In this document: positions 45,459-57,089 of the stretch, piece after piece
How the letters are laid out: every line of letters starts with the position of its first letter
Position numbering within the stretch: the stretch's first letter is position 1
Source: Helichrysum umbraculigerum
Taxonomy: Eukaryota; Streptophyta; Magnoliopsida; Asterales; Asteraceae
DNA length: 64,000 nucleotides
Direction: 5' to 3'
Assembly (NCBI GenBank): GCA_949592205.1
Contig: CATIUR010000004.1
Span: 82,001,337-82,065,336 of the forward strand
Translations under genes and position numbers: made by a program
Notes under the pieces: model-generated
The model's database searches: none
Told to the model about the DNA's origin: nothing
The model's input: only the letters and a program-made list of their open reading frames with translations

Positions 45459-47466
45459 ACAAAACCGGAGCTCCCCAAGGTGAAAAGCTCGGTCGGATGA
45501 ATCCTAAATCCAAAAGTTCTTGCAATTGTGCAGACAGTTCTAGCATCTTTGATGGAGCTAGACGATAAGGTGCACGAGTAATTGGTGCTGCCCCAGACAC
45601 TAGGTCGATATGGAATTCAACCTGTCGTGGGGGTGGTAATCCTGGTAGTTCGTCAGGAAATACCCCTGTGTAGTCACGCACTATGGGCACATCGTCTATG
45701 CGTCGATCCTTGGGTTTCTTTTCCACAACATGTACCAAATACGCTTGGTACCCCTTTCGTAGGTACTTACTTGCCTTCATGCAAGAAATCGTTTTCACTA
45801 CCCGATTACTCTTTTCTCCTCTGACCATTAACATTTCTCCTGACGGTAAAGGTAACCGTACCATCTTTTCATGACAGATGATCTCTGCGCGGTTTAGTGA
45901 CAACCAATCCATGCCAACCACTATATCGAAGCTCCCTAGTTCTACCGGTAGTAAGTCTATTTTGAAAGGATGGCCTTCCAACGTTAAGGTGCATCCTGGT
46001 ACTATTTCTCCTGATTCAATCAACTTACCATCGGCCATCTCTACAGTGTATTTATAATCTAGCTTAAGGGATTCGATTTCTAATAGTGGTCTAAACTCAG
46101 TGGACACAAAGCTTAAATCAGCACCGGAATCAAATAACACAGAAGAAAAGTGGTTGTTTACTAGAAACATACCAGTGACTGTGTTAGGATCCTGACGTGC
46201 CTCTGGTGCTCCTATCATGAACACGCATCCACGAGTTGGCTGATTGTTGTTGTTGTTAGCACGGTTGTTGTTGTTACCGCGGTTGTTTCCATTGTTGTTG
46301 CGGTTCGGAGCGTTGTTGGCATTAAGGTTTTGATTATTGAGTCGAGGGCAACGGTTCCGATAATGCCTCGTGTTGCCACACTCAAAACACCCCTGATTTT
46401 GGCGTACAATGTTTTCCCTAGGGGTAGGGTTTACCTTACAGTTTTGGGTTTTGTGACCCCATCCCTTATAGCTGTCGCAAAACCAACACTCACCTTCATG
46501 GTGCTTGCTACACTTATCACACTTAGGTTTGTTACCTAAGTATGGCTTCGGTTCCACAATGGTGGCAGCATAAGACTTTGGATTTCCAGATCCCTTCTTG
46601 TTTGATTGACCCTGACGGTCATTCCACTTTCGTTTCTTACCTCCACAACCTCTAGCTTTAGCATTGTTCGGTTCAACCTTACCCGACACAGTTTTCTTGG
46701 TAAGTGTCCCCATTCTGACTGCCTCGTCAGTTAGACTCTGCGCTAATGTAACAGCGCTCCTGAATGTGTCAGGTTTGGAAGACGTAACCAAACTCCTGAT
46801 CTGTGGTGCCAGACCATATACATAACGCTCAATGCGCTTGTACTCAGGTGTCACCATATGTGGCACAAGACGAGCTAACTCTTGGAACCTAGTTGTGTAG
46901 CCAGTGACATCGGCTCCAATCATGGCAATGTTCCACAGCTCAGTCTTAACTTTCTGCATCTCACTTCGAGGGCAGAATTCTTCTAACATCATACGCTTCA
47001 ATGTTTCCCATGTCATGGAGTAGGCAGCTGGTCGTCCAAGTGATCAGACTTGACTGTTCCACCAAGTCAATGCCTTATCAGCTAAGGTGCAGGCGACATA
47101 TTTCACCGCAGTGTCTGGTAAACAATCACTGATGTCCAACACAGAATCCATCTTCTCTATCCAGTGTATGATACCGATAGCACCCTCGGTGCCACAGAAA
47201 GGGGGTGGCTTACAAGCCTTAAAGGTTTTATATGAACACCCACGTCGAGTGTTCACAGGTGTCTCGCTGTTAGGAGGGGTTGTTCCACTGTTATTTACTC
47301 CCTGATCGCGGTTGCGGCTTGCCTCATACTGGGCAATGCCTTCAGCAATCCGCCTCGCAATCATCTGTTCAGTGGTTTCTTCGATGTTAGGTGGTGGAGT
47401 GGTTTCGTGAACTGGTGGTGTAGACGTTCGTCGACTGTTCTTAGTGATTCGTCGTTTTGGCGGCAT
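45373..47466 (-). pseudogene. Chromovirus Gag, protease and start of RT (one stop, shifted at end)
   Basis: ATG at 47466 (MPPKRRITKNSRR). The Gag capsid block has FCGTEGAIGIIHWIEKMDS and LADKALTWWNSQV, then a TGA at 47044-47046, after which the same frame resumes (TWETLKRMMLEEFCP). One CCHC knuckle reads CFECGNTRHYRNRC; a preceding Cys cluster (CDKCSKHHEGECWFCDSYKGWGHKTQNC region) is irregular. An Asn-rich stretch follows (about 46225-46325). The protease active site is VLFDSGADLSFVS, then the retropepsin GMDWLS block. The RT thumb-proximal PGLPPPRQVEFHIDL and APYRLAPSKM are present before the frame is lost at 45373. Confidence 0.88.
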
Positions 47467-48154
47467 GATTTCGTTCTGCGATGAATAAAATGCAGAAGTC
47501 AATGCCAAGATAATGAATGTGATGAACAAGATTTCACATTGTCTATCAAATAAACAGTATGGAGAATTTGAAGAATAAGGTTTCACATTATATGTCGCAC
47601 GACTTTGAAACGCCCATATGTACTTTGTACAATATAATCACGTTGGCCAGGCGTCATTATATAATACCAAATACATATTTCTTTTCATCATCGTTTTAGC
47701 GCAATCAATGTTTTATGGAATTCAAGGTAAAATCAATCATTCAAAGTGTGGTATGTTTCAAAGTTTCAAGAAATGATTTCGACGATTATTACGCGGTAAC
47801 CCTTCTATTATACGTCTATAGGTAGAGATGTAATTCCATAGTCGCCGTTAGATAAAATAAACACGAGATTTCGAATCGAACTTAAGTTATATTATACATG
47901 AACCGAAACTTTCTTACATCGTTTCATACAAAACTTGATGAAATCTTCTATATCCATCTGACAGATGTTTTCAGTACAATACAAGTCAATACAGTGCATG
48001 CTAGTACTATCTAGGTTAAGACCATCTGAGTTAGGCTTAACTTAACCATACATTGATCTAACAAAATGGTTATATTCCTACGACAGTTCTTCGTTCAAAC
48101 GCTAATAGGCTAACTTTAGCTATGTTATCTTTCGTAGCGTACACCTCCACACTT

Positions 48155-48610
48155 TTACTCAGGATTTAATTCAGGACGGTAGTAGCGCGCTTCAAGCATA
48201 ACCTTGTATCGTGGAGTCCCATAATAGATCACATCATTCTCAGTTGAGCATTTGCACAGATGTTTGATCCATGTCTTAACTCTTTGTTTGCGATTAGCGG
48301 CTAGTTCTTTCCAGAAACGAATTTTATCCTTAATTCGTGTGGGTATAGTCCTTTTCAGGATTCTCAAATCTCGTTCATAGTTCTTGCATTTGAATGTAAG
48401 TTCCCAATTTTGACCATCCAATCTTTCAGCCTGGTCTCGTACCCTTTCGTACTCTTCCATGTCAACCATGCCGAAATGGTGGTTTTCAATTTCCTCGTCC
48501 ACCAATTCCACTATTGGAACTAGTTCTGTTTCAACATATGTGTATTGGATCTGCTCATCGCTGATTATGTCATCATCTGACGAGAATCTACTCACAACAG
48601 GTTCTGTCAT
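48155..48610 (-). CDS. Leader ORF of the chromovirus, 151 aa, function unknown
   Basis: ATG at 48610 (MTEPVVSRFSSDDDIIS), open to 48155, between the primer site and gag on the same strand. The first 50 residues are acidic; the middle (about 50-115) is highly charged with a heptad-like pattern suggesting a coiled coil; the end is basic and aromatic (RYKVMLEARYYRPELNPE). No domain is recognised. Gag-pol of the same copy has three stops and a frameshift, while this frame has none, though at this length chance cannot be excluded. Upstream ORFs are not part of the standard Tekay/Del layout. It may be an extra element gene or a captured piece. Confidence 0.5.
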   Translation of the reverse strand: MTEPVVSRFSSDDDIISDEQIQYTYVETELVPIVELVDEEIENHHFGMVDMEEYERVRDQAERLDGQNWELTFKCKNYERDLRILKRTIPTRIKDKIRFWKELAANRKQRVKTWIKHLCKCSTENDVIYYGTPRYKVMLEARYYRPELNPE

Positions 48611-49157
48611 TTTCCAGATCAGGAGATCTATAGGTTATAAAGACAATTTTTCAGTTCTCATAATTATGAAATCTCGAATATCCATCCACAATCCATATCA
48701 CAATCCAACTATAATCAAAGTAGAATTAACACCAGTAATAGACAGTGGTCGTGAAGACTCTCCGGTCTCCAGAACAGATGGAATATCCTCCAAGGCTCTT
48801 CAACGCCTATGCATAGGAGGCATCCAGTCTAGGTGAGGGAACCGCCTCTATGGTGGCTCTTCAGGCACAGTCATGGGTGCCTTGTCCCGTGGCGCGAGAA
48901 ATCCAGTAGGAAGGTCTCCTACGCACTTCCTAGGTGCACGGACCAATCGAAGTCTACAGGAGGTCTCTCCTAAGTGATAGTGTGGCTCGTCAGCAGGACA
49001 TGCCGGGGTAAAAGGAATCGTGTGTGACATGTCAGTCATATGTTAGATGTATGCAAAGTATGTATGCATGTATGCATAAATATTTCTAGCCAAGGCTATA
49101 GTCTAGGTCTCTAAGGTTTCCAGTCACCTAAAGACTTCTAGTTCGCTATAACCAATG

Positions 49158-49169
49158 GCTCTGATACCA
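49158..49169 (-). other. Primer-binding site (initiator Met-tRNA) of the chromovirus
   Basis: Minus-strand TGGTATCAGAGC, four bases from the 5' LTR. Confidence 0.9.
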
Positions 49170-49173
49170 AGTC

Positions 49174-50757
49174 TGTCACACCCCGCCAAACGCTAATCAC
49201 GAGCAGTACTAATTAAACATGCGGAAGCCTTAATGACGTGACGGGGCGTGAGCAGTTTAAATCCAATCAAACAATACATACATACTCAGAGCATATGGCT
49301 ATTGCGTAACATAATAGATAAGGATGCCAGTTTAAATAGTTATTACAAAAGTAATACGACTATGTAAGTCGTACAGTAGTAATAGTGTTAAAACATTTAA
49401 GTTTTAAGTTTTACAAAAGTAATACGACTATGTAAAATAAGATTTCATAAGTATAACCGCAATTTCTGCGGTAATAAAGAGGAAATCCTCAAAAGCTGTC
49501 CCAAAATATGTGGCATCCTAAGTGGTCCAGGGTTGTCCATCCTGTATGCATGCGATGCTTACTTACATAGCTAATTTTCTGTAAAACATAGAAAGAAAGT
49601 CGTCAACAAATATGTTGAGTGAATTCACAGGTTTTGTATAAGTATGAGGTTTGATAAACCATTTATACTTGTATTATTGAAATGTTATTCAATAAATAGA
49701 TGTTTGCAGGTTTTTGCAAAAATATAAGATTTGTAGGGTTGTTACCCTAAAATACAGTTTTATGTAGGTTGTTACCCAAAATGTAAGTCTGGTTGTTTAC
49801 CAGTATTTAAATATAACCGGAATGTTTTACCAGTATAAAATAGTTGTAGGACACGTTAATCCTATACAGTATGTGAGAATACTTAGACTATGATCCCCTG
49901 AAAGGTGAGCTAAACCTTGCAGGTTAAAGTAACGCGACCTAACCCTATAACCAAACCACAACCAAAACTTATGCTCTTTGCCTGAAGGACATTTAAGTAT
50001 ACGCTCCATCCGTAGGAGGGTCGTCACGGCAATAGTACTATTCGTATACTCAGTGGCTAGAGTCACCTAGCTAATGGTTACAGTGTGCATGACATAAGGT
50101 CTTTCATGCATACATTTCAAGTCTGGGTCCGTACTAGGATATGTTGTCTAATTCCCAAAACAGTTGTGAAATATATAATTTCATATCAAACAGTTGTATA
50201 AAGCAATAAAGCATTTATATGGTTTGCTGCATGTGTTCGCATGCAGTTTCTATGTTTACACCCCTATGTTTAAAACAGAAAACATTTAAAAGAGTGGCTG
50301 TGAACTCACTGTGATTTGCTCGGTAAGGAAAGCTAGCAGCCGACAGATAATAGTCCAAGGTGTGTTAACCTATATACAATAAATGTATTAACATAAGTAC
50401 GTTTGATTTGTTTGATCAACTTATGTTAATAGTTTGTTTGTTTGAAGAAGTTGTTTATTTCTTAATCGCATTAGTTGTTCAAGTTGTTAATATCAACATG
50501 TTGAAATATATGTAATATTTCCGGAGTTTTGTGGCACTTGTCGCCTGTATATACATATACATATTATAGTTGTGCGTATATATATATATATATATATATA
50601 TAAATATCTTTTTGTTTCGATCGCACATACATAATAGTTATATATATATATATATACATATATATGTAAATACACTTGTCGTATTTTACAAGATTGTACG
50701 GTTTTTAAACGTATATTTCATTTACGTATATATAAAAATATATATAGTCATCAATGT

Positions 50758-50813
<56 letters not shown>

Positions 50814-51848
50814 TATACACGTATATAAGTTTTTAATACGTGATTAACGTATAAAATATATATAAAATAAAATAAATATGTCATCGTTTCAAAAATTATC
50901 GTTTGTATATATATATAAAGATGGGTCGTGATATATATATGTATATCAAAATTCATGACATCCGTTTATATCGAAACATTTTAATATTTCATCGTTCGTT
51001 TTATAGTTTGTCGCGTACAATTAGTTAGTATTAATCGAATAATTAATTGACTATAATATTGTTTCGTGTCGTATAATGTTTTGACTAAAAGCATTCTTGC
51101 AATTTGATCAAATAATAAATTATTACAATTGTTAGTCCTACATGACATACTGCAAATACATACTTGTCATCTCAAGTCTCAAGAATTTTTCATGATAGTA
51201 AATGTATTTTATCCTAATCTTGATTTGATTGGTACAGTAAAAAGAGAGGTGACTTTGGTGCACCTTCGTGTCTAAACAATGCAACGTAGCGTCACATACA
51301 GTCATATGTACCACATATAATGATAACAATTTTCATTAATGTTATTTTATTTAAAAAATTCACGATTTGCTAATAATAGCAATTTCTAAAATTAGTAATA
51401 TGTGTGTACTAAATGCAATCCAACCATTACCACGTAAATTTTCATAGCCATTTTTATTTATTAATTTATTTTTATTTTTTTTAAGAAATTAATATCACTA
51501 AATCACTTGATAACTTTGAAATCAACCATACTAATCATATAATAACATATTATTACTAATTTATATACATTATATAAATAAGTTATAATCACTAATATCA
51601 AAGTATGTATATATAGAAATTAAGGATTTTGAACCTCACAGTGATGTTAATGTCGATGATGATGGTGACTTCGATGACGATAACGATGAGAAGAAGATGA
51701 TTTAAGATACCATTTTTGTGTTTGATGTTTGAAGATTATAATGGTTTTTGATCTTTGTTTCCTCCTGCTTGTTCCACACGAACCAAACACAGAGAGAAAA
51801 GCACAGTGGTGAAGATGTATTATTGGTGGTGGTTGAATGAATGGTTGG

Positions 51849-51909
<61 letters not shown>

Positions 51910-52575
51910 GAATGGTTTCAACCCATAAATTTCAAAGGAAGTATGGAGGGGCACAAATCTGTCGAACATATATTTTTATTGTGTGTAATAGTTTGGATTT
52001 TTAACCCGTTAGTTTCGGGTACGGGTATAATTATAACAATATAAAATATAATATTTTATATTTTTATTTTGTAGATGATTTCCTGGTTCGTAATATAAAA
52101 TTAGAATATGAAGATTTTCATTATTTTAGACTGTTGTACGTTAGTCCTTTTATTATTTCACGAGTTCTATCTGATGCAAATTTTCAGTCGAATTTCGAAT
52201 TCATATTTTGTGGAAATGTTGTAAATCCTTTCAGCATAACGAGAAAATAAAACTTTTGTCGTTTCGGGCTACGGAATTCGTTTTAAAATTATTTATGTTC
52301 GTCCATAACACGTTTTATATAAAACGTATATTTAACACTTTATCTATATGTTATAGATATATAATTATTCGTAATTAATAATTGAATTATTAATTATTTT
52401 TGTGTCTCAACTTTTGTTATTTATTTTTGTCGGGTTCGTTCCGATACATTTGTACGTAATTATAAATAACTACGTATAAAGTAATACTTTTTGTTTTAAA
52501 AGTACTGGGCTTGCTAGGCTTACATCACATCAAAAAGTTTTGTTTAAACTTAACCAAGAAATTAGCGTAAGAATG
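49174..52575 (-). repeat. 5' LTR of the chromovirus, truncated by 46 bp
   Basis: Same content as 39398-42820, ending at 'ttagcgtaagaatg' where the next element begins. TA microsatellites are longer than in the partner: about 50570-50602, 50760-50811 and 51855-51906. Confidence 0.9.
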
Positions 52576-52577
52576 TG

Positions 52578-52691
52578 GATATCGCGTAAAAAGTCACGTT
52601 TTTACTACCGACTGATGCGATTAGAATCCTTCCGGAAGTTTTTATGAATGAGTTTGCTTGAGGACAAGCAAAATTCTAAGTGTGGGATACT
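52578..52691 (+). repeat. Duplicated LTR-start fragment joined to 3' internal end
   Basis: 'gatatcgcgtaaaaagtcac' and following 15 bases at 52578-52611 repeat exactly at 52693-52726, the LTR start. Between them lies the purine-tract region of the element's 3' end. No target duplication could be recognised. Confidence 0.7.
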
Positions 52692-53290
52692 TGATATCGC
52701 GTAAAAAGTCACGTTTTTACTACCGATATCTCTCTCATTCTGGAACAATTCTTGGCATATTAATTCAAAAACATTACAAATCACTAACATTATACCAAGG
52801 TGGTTAAAACAAGGTTGCACGAGAAAAATCAAGCAAAACGGATGTAGAACGAAGATTCCACACACGTTTGAAGATTAGAGGCATAAAAACGAGATTTCAA
52901 GACTAAAGTGCCCTCCACCAACATCCATTATTTCCAATATGTTCGTTTTCAAAATTCGAATCCAACAGAAGAAGAATCAACCAAAACGGGTTAAGAATGA
53001 AGATTTCGCGCCCGCCGGAAGATCCAAATGATCCGAACGCAATATCTGGAGCTAGGGACCTCATCTCAGGGCCTATCCTATGTCAAAATCTTCGTTTTTG
53101 AATTATGAATCCAACAAAAAAAGAATCAACTCAAACGGACGTATAACGAAGAAAACACGTACGAATCAAGAAACGAAACAAAAGACGGCGCAACGGGGCA
53201 GCTACAGGCCAGCCGCCGCCGGCCACACAGCTGGCGCCGCCGGGCACCCTGTACCCGCCTCGGTTTCCATTTTTGGTAACTTTTGGTACC

Positions 53291-53360
53291 TGGTGCGCCT
53301 ACTTTTCGTGTTGTACAGTACCCGGTGCGCCTACTTTTCGTGTTGTACGGTACCCGGTGC
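53291..53360. repeat. 32-bp tandem repeat upstream of the LTR TATA box
   Basis: Units start at 53291, 53323 and 53355 (TGGTGCGCC or CGGTGCGCC, then 'tacttttcgtgttgtac'). Located 60-130 bp before the TATA box, where U3 enhancer repeats are often found. Confidence 0.8.
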
Positions 53361-53422
53361 ACCCTTTTGGCTACCTTTTGCTAACATGCACCACTTGGTG
53401 CTAATGTGAGCCAAAGCTCACC

Positions 53423-53430
53423 TATAAATA
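53423..53430 (+). promoter_or_regulatory. TATA box of the Tat/Athila-like LTR
   Basis: TATAAATA, with transcription expected near 53455. Inferred from motif and position in the LTR. Confidence 0.55.
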
Positions 53431-55239
53431 GGTTGCTTAGGTTCATTTGTAAGACACACCATATATGCACACATTCTAGCATATTTCACTCTTTCTTTCT
53501 CACTAGATAATCTTTCGTAGTCTTTTAGTCTTTCTCATTCTAGGAATATTGTAATTAGTCCACGGACTAACGTAGGAGCTAGGGCGAACGCTAGAGATTC
53601 GGAGATCAATCTTTGTACGTGTGAAAGAGTTTGTCAATTATAATAATACGCTGCTACGCATTTAATTCCGGGTGATATCTAAACTTTTATTATACTTGTC
53701 TCATTTCATATTTTGAATATGTATTATTGCCTGGTATGTGATTTATTTGTTGCCATGAATTGCGTGTAGTTTATTATTGTGATTGCTGATGATGTAGATA
53801 ATTATAAGTAAGGATGTCATTACACAATCAATGCACGATAATCGTAAAATGATATAACGGCCCCTATTCAACTGTTTATTCGGTATAGTGCTAGAAATGC
53901 TTCATGCAAAGTACAAACGTACGGAAGCCGATAAACGACCGAAGGTAGTTATATCATTGGAATCAGCTCTGGTTCAAAAGTTGGAACTCCGAAAGGATAA
54001 TACAACTACACAACTAACTGGTGCATCCTACGAGAATCAATGCATTATAAAATAATGTTCATAAAACACGTTCAGATAAAATAGGAGATAATAATCTTTG
54101 TACTGTTAAGACTTTATGAATTTAAGTTTAATTTATGGAGCACCCTTTCCAGTTATCCACGTGACTGCAACCTAGTAATTTGGACCTGATCAACCTTAAT
54201 TATGGTAAGTAGTTATCTGTGCCCATGACATGCAATAAGTAAGACACAATGAAACTACTCGTTGTATATATTAGGTTTACTTTTCTGCACTGCTTTACAT
54301 TTAATTAGTTAGAGTGTCACTTTCACTGTCAATTACTCTTGACCGCGTGTTGGATATAAGAAGCAGTGGAATTCTCATGAAAAATACACTGTCTATTATC
54401 GAAAGGCATGGTCCTCATATGAAACACGTTTCATCAAACTGCAAATAATCTGGAGATGTATAACTGTTTGAAAAGGAGAACTTGAGTCATAAGTCGAAGC
54501 AAATAGAACTTAATTGAACAAAAACAAGACTTGGGAATAAGAGTAAAGTCCTAGTGACCTAGAATCCTTAAAACACTAAGTCTTACACAATCGACGGTCC
54601 AAACATACAAAGTTATTAATCTTCGTGCTAACAGAGTAGTAAACTACCTTAGGAGTTAAGAACGGTCGGACCTATGAGACGATACGCTACTGATTCATGC
54701 ACCTCGGTATAAAACCAAAATAGGTTGTTCATCTTTCAACTAGATGAGTATTGGAAGTTTGCGTATTATTCCGATCAGAATCATGATAACCTAGTTCCAA
54801 GTGACACGCCAATGGGAAACTGAGTTGGTAGGGTTCTAGAGTTTACGCCTAGTAGTTTATTTACCACATTATGTATCAACCCTATTTGTTCTGTCATCCT
54901 GAAATATTAATCATCGAAATCTCAGCAATCACATCTTTATCTTTATCTGCTTTCCTGCATTTTAATTTCCTGCAATTTACTTTTCTGCATTTTAATTATC
55001 TGTCTTTAAATCCCAAAACCTACCTACTTTGTGCCATCCTAAATACTTCCCTACTGAAAGTGTTAACTTTAATCGCCCACACGTTTGGATTCATAGAACG
55101 ATCTTAGGTCGTACTTACCGCTTACTAACCAGAGTAGGTAGTACGTATAATTTAAGCCCCGCAAAATATAAATTTAAAACCCCTGCTGCGCTCGCATCAT
55201 CATTTGAAAAACAACGACACGGTGTGAGCACATCAAGTT

Positions 55240-55259
55240 TTTGGCGCCGCTGCCGGGGA
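55240..55259 (+). other. Primer-binding region of the Tat/Athila-like element
   Basis: TTTGGCGCCGCTGCCGGGGA shortly after the LTR end. TGGCGCCGTTGCCGGGGA-type sites are characteristic of Tat/Athila Gypsy elements and differ from the Met-tRNA sites elsewhere in this window. The exact tRNA was not determined. Confidence 0.75.
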
Positions 55260-55412
55260 ATCTCAAACGTAGATTCAAGCCACGTTAAGTAGTAGTATTT
55301 AGGAGATCCTTCCGATTGATTCCTTCTTAGAAATCTCTCGAAAGTTACTTTAAGCAGTTTTACTTTAATTTGCTGTTAATTTAGTGTTAATTAGGATAAT
55401 ATTAGTTTAATC

Positions 55413-56724
55413 ATGACATCTAAAAAACCCACTTCTATTAGTACTTCAAAGGATGAATTATATGCTTCCCTAGAAGAATTTAGGATCCTACATTCCATTC
55501 CAAACCATTTCCTGGACTTTGATGTCACGGATCAGCTACCTGACCTGGCATCATCTCCAGAAGATCACTCTCCAACTTTGCAAATGCCTAAAGTGTCAAA
55601 ATCTGTCCACTTCGATTATCTTCCCGAAGAAAATCATGAAGTGAAGCCTCCGAAAACATGTGACCTAATTACCCTCATTCCTGAGACATCGGTATGCCCA
55701 AACCATATCCGATTCTCACAATGAGGGTATCTTTCCATTCTCTTCATACGAACCTAAATATACCATATACCGAGTGGTGGATAAGGTTCCATCCGTCGAA
55801 ATAGAACAACCTTGTTTTAAAGAATGCCACCTTGGTGCTTCTTTCGATCCTTCCCGAAGGGCAGACGTCTATAAAGCATTCGTCATACAATTGACCTATG
55901 CCAATCTCTCGTTTTCCTTCAACCAACGAGAAACGATTGCTGGATTAGAAAAACAAGTAAACCTTCTTCTTCGTCTGTCAAATCAAGAATGCGAAGGCCA
56001 CTCCACAAATTTCAAGGACCAAGAACTGAAGTTTGTAGCAGATTTAGATCTACTCCTCAAATCATTTGCCGACATGGATTACCTTCCGACATCTATGATA
56101 TTAATCAATCACAATGTCGCCACAATGATCAACAAACTTAAGTTCTGGACAGAACAAAACCCGATGATTCCTATTACCTTTCTTGGTAAAATTCCGTTCT
56201 TTATTGATCCCGCTTCTTACCTAATCTCAAAATTACGAGAAGTTTTTCCTAATTCCACAAAGGAAAGAACCGACACAAGCTTCTTTGAAAAAAGAAAAGA
56301 CCTTCACGTCAAGCTTGTTCGAATCTTCACCTTCACCAAATACCCCTTCACTTCCACACAAAAATCCAGAATTAGTGAACTCTGTAAGCTAGTTAAACTT
56401 ACAACCGGAGAACCTGATTCGTCGGAAGAGAATGCGTTTATGGAAGCTGTGAATAAACTCACTCACAATCTGAACTACAAAAACAAAGGAGAACGCGACG
56501 GTCTATCAAATCCCAAGAAGATAAGGAAGGCGTATAATAAGTTGATTGATGATCTTGTCAATTTAGGGTATGAGGAACGAGAGATCCTAGGAAGTTTAGA
56601 GGATCGTCATTTTCTAGTTTACAATGTCATCTGGGAGCTATCAAAATGTTTTGTACCGAAAAATGTTCAATTAAGGGAGCAAATCTCGACCCTTTCCCTA
56701 TGGAGGGATCGGAACGAATCTTAA
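55413..56724 (+). pseudogene. Unrecognised element-encoded ORF, about 430 aa, one frameshift
   Basis: ATG at 55413 (MTSKKPTSISTSKDELY) is open to 55724. The coding signal continues in another frame from about 55700 to 56724, so a one-base indel lies close to 55690-55700. The product would be mostly helical and charged, with repeated Leu/Lys patterns (REQISTLSLWRDR near the end, FAVI-type block FVIQLTYANLSFSF early). I see no zinc knuckle, protease or RT motif. Its position right after the primer site is that of gag, but I do not recognise a Gag domain. It could be a divergent Gag or a captured host segment. Confidence 0.5.
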
Positions 56725-57089
56725 AACAATTCCTTCCGAAAACGGTCAAGGCTCGCGATTTTAAATGAGCGTATTTTTTGTTTAATACATATATATATAA
56801 TAAATTTTTGAAAGTTTCCCTTAACGGAAAACGTTTTTGAATTATTGTCTGAAGACACGCACATCTAAAAGAAAGTACACCTTTTAAAGCATTTTGCCTA
56901 AGTAGTTGTACCTTCTATAAACCCGCGTCAGACAAAGATTTTTTAAAAAAACACCAAAAATAGCGTAAGTTTAATGTTTAAAGTTGATTTTGATTGTTCT
57001 GCAAAAATTTGCGCGTTTCTTAAATTATTTACAACGTAACAAGAGACTAACAAGTAACTAGTTACAAGTAATACATTTAAGATTCATCA
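56725..57089. other. AT-rich tail after the unknown ORF
   Basis: No ORF. Probably continuing internal DNA of the Tat-like element. Its last five bases, CATCA (57085-57089), are the target duplication of the next element. Confidence 0.5.

Larger units (their letters stand above)
39398..52575 (-). mobile_element. Tekay/Del-type chromovirus (Gypsy), 13.2 kb, defective
   Basis: LTRs at 39398-42820 (3,423 bp) and 49174-52575 (last 46 bp missing) begin TGTCACACCCC. The internal region is read on the minus strand: primer site, a 151-residue leader ORF, gag, protease, RT, RNase H, integrase and C-terminal chromodomain in that order. Gag-pol has three in-frame stops and a small frameshifting deletion. 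The two LTRs differ by many substitutions, a 5-bp insertion near 52516 and changed TA-repeat lengths, so this is the oldest full element here. Its 5' LTR is cut off by the Tat-like element at 52576. Confidence 0.92.
52692..55235 (+). repeat. LTR of the Tat/Athila-like element, 2,544 bp
   Basis: TGATATCGCG to GAGCACATCA, placed between a purine-tract region and a primer-site region. GC-rich block at 53190-53260. No second copy is in the window, so the boundaries rest on the flanking sites and the TG..CA ends. Confidence 0.7.
52576..57089 (+). mobile_element. Rearranged Tat/Athila-like Gypsy element, non-autonomous or truncated
   Basis: Plus-strand order: a short copy of its own LTR start (52578-52611), about 80 bp of 3' internal sequence with the 'gaggacaagcaaaattctaagtgtggg' region typical of Tat/Athila purine-tract ends, a full LTR (52692-55235), a TTGGCGCCGCTGCCGGGGA primer-site region, then an ORF of unknown type and AT-rich sequence to 57089. 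No protease, RT or integrase is visible before the next element starts. The arrangement is not a normal insertion. Confidence 0.7.

Noticed and set aside
52605..53409. ORFs within the Tat/Athila-like LTR
   Set aside because: They lie in the LTR promoter region, overlap its 32-bp tandem repeat, and show no domain.
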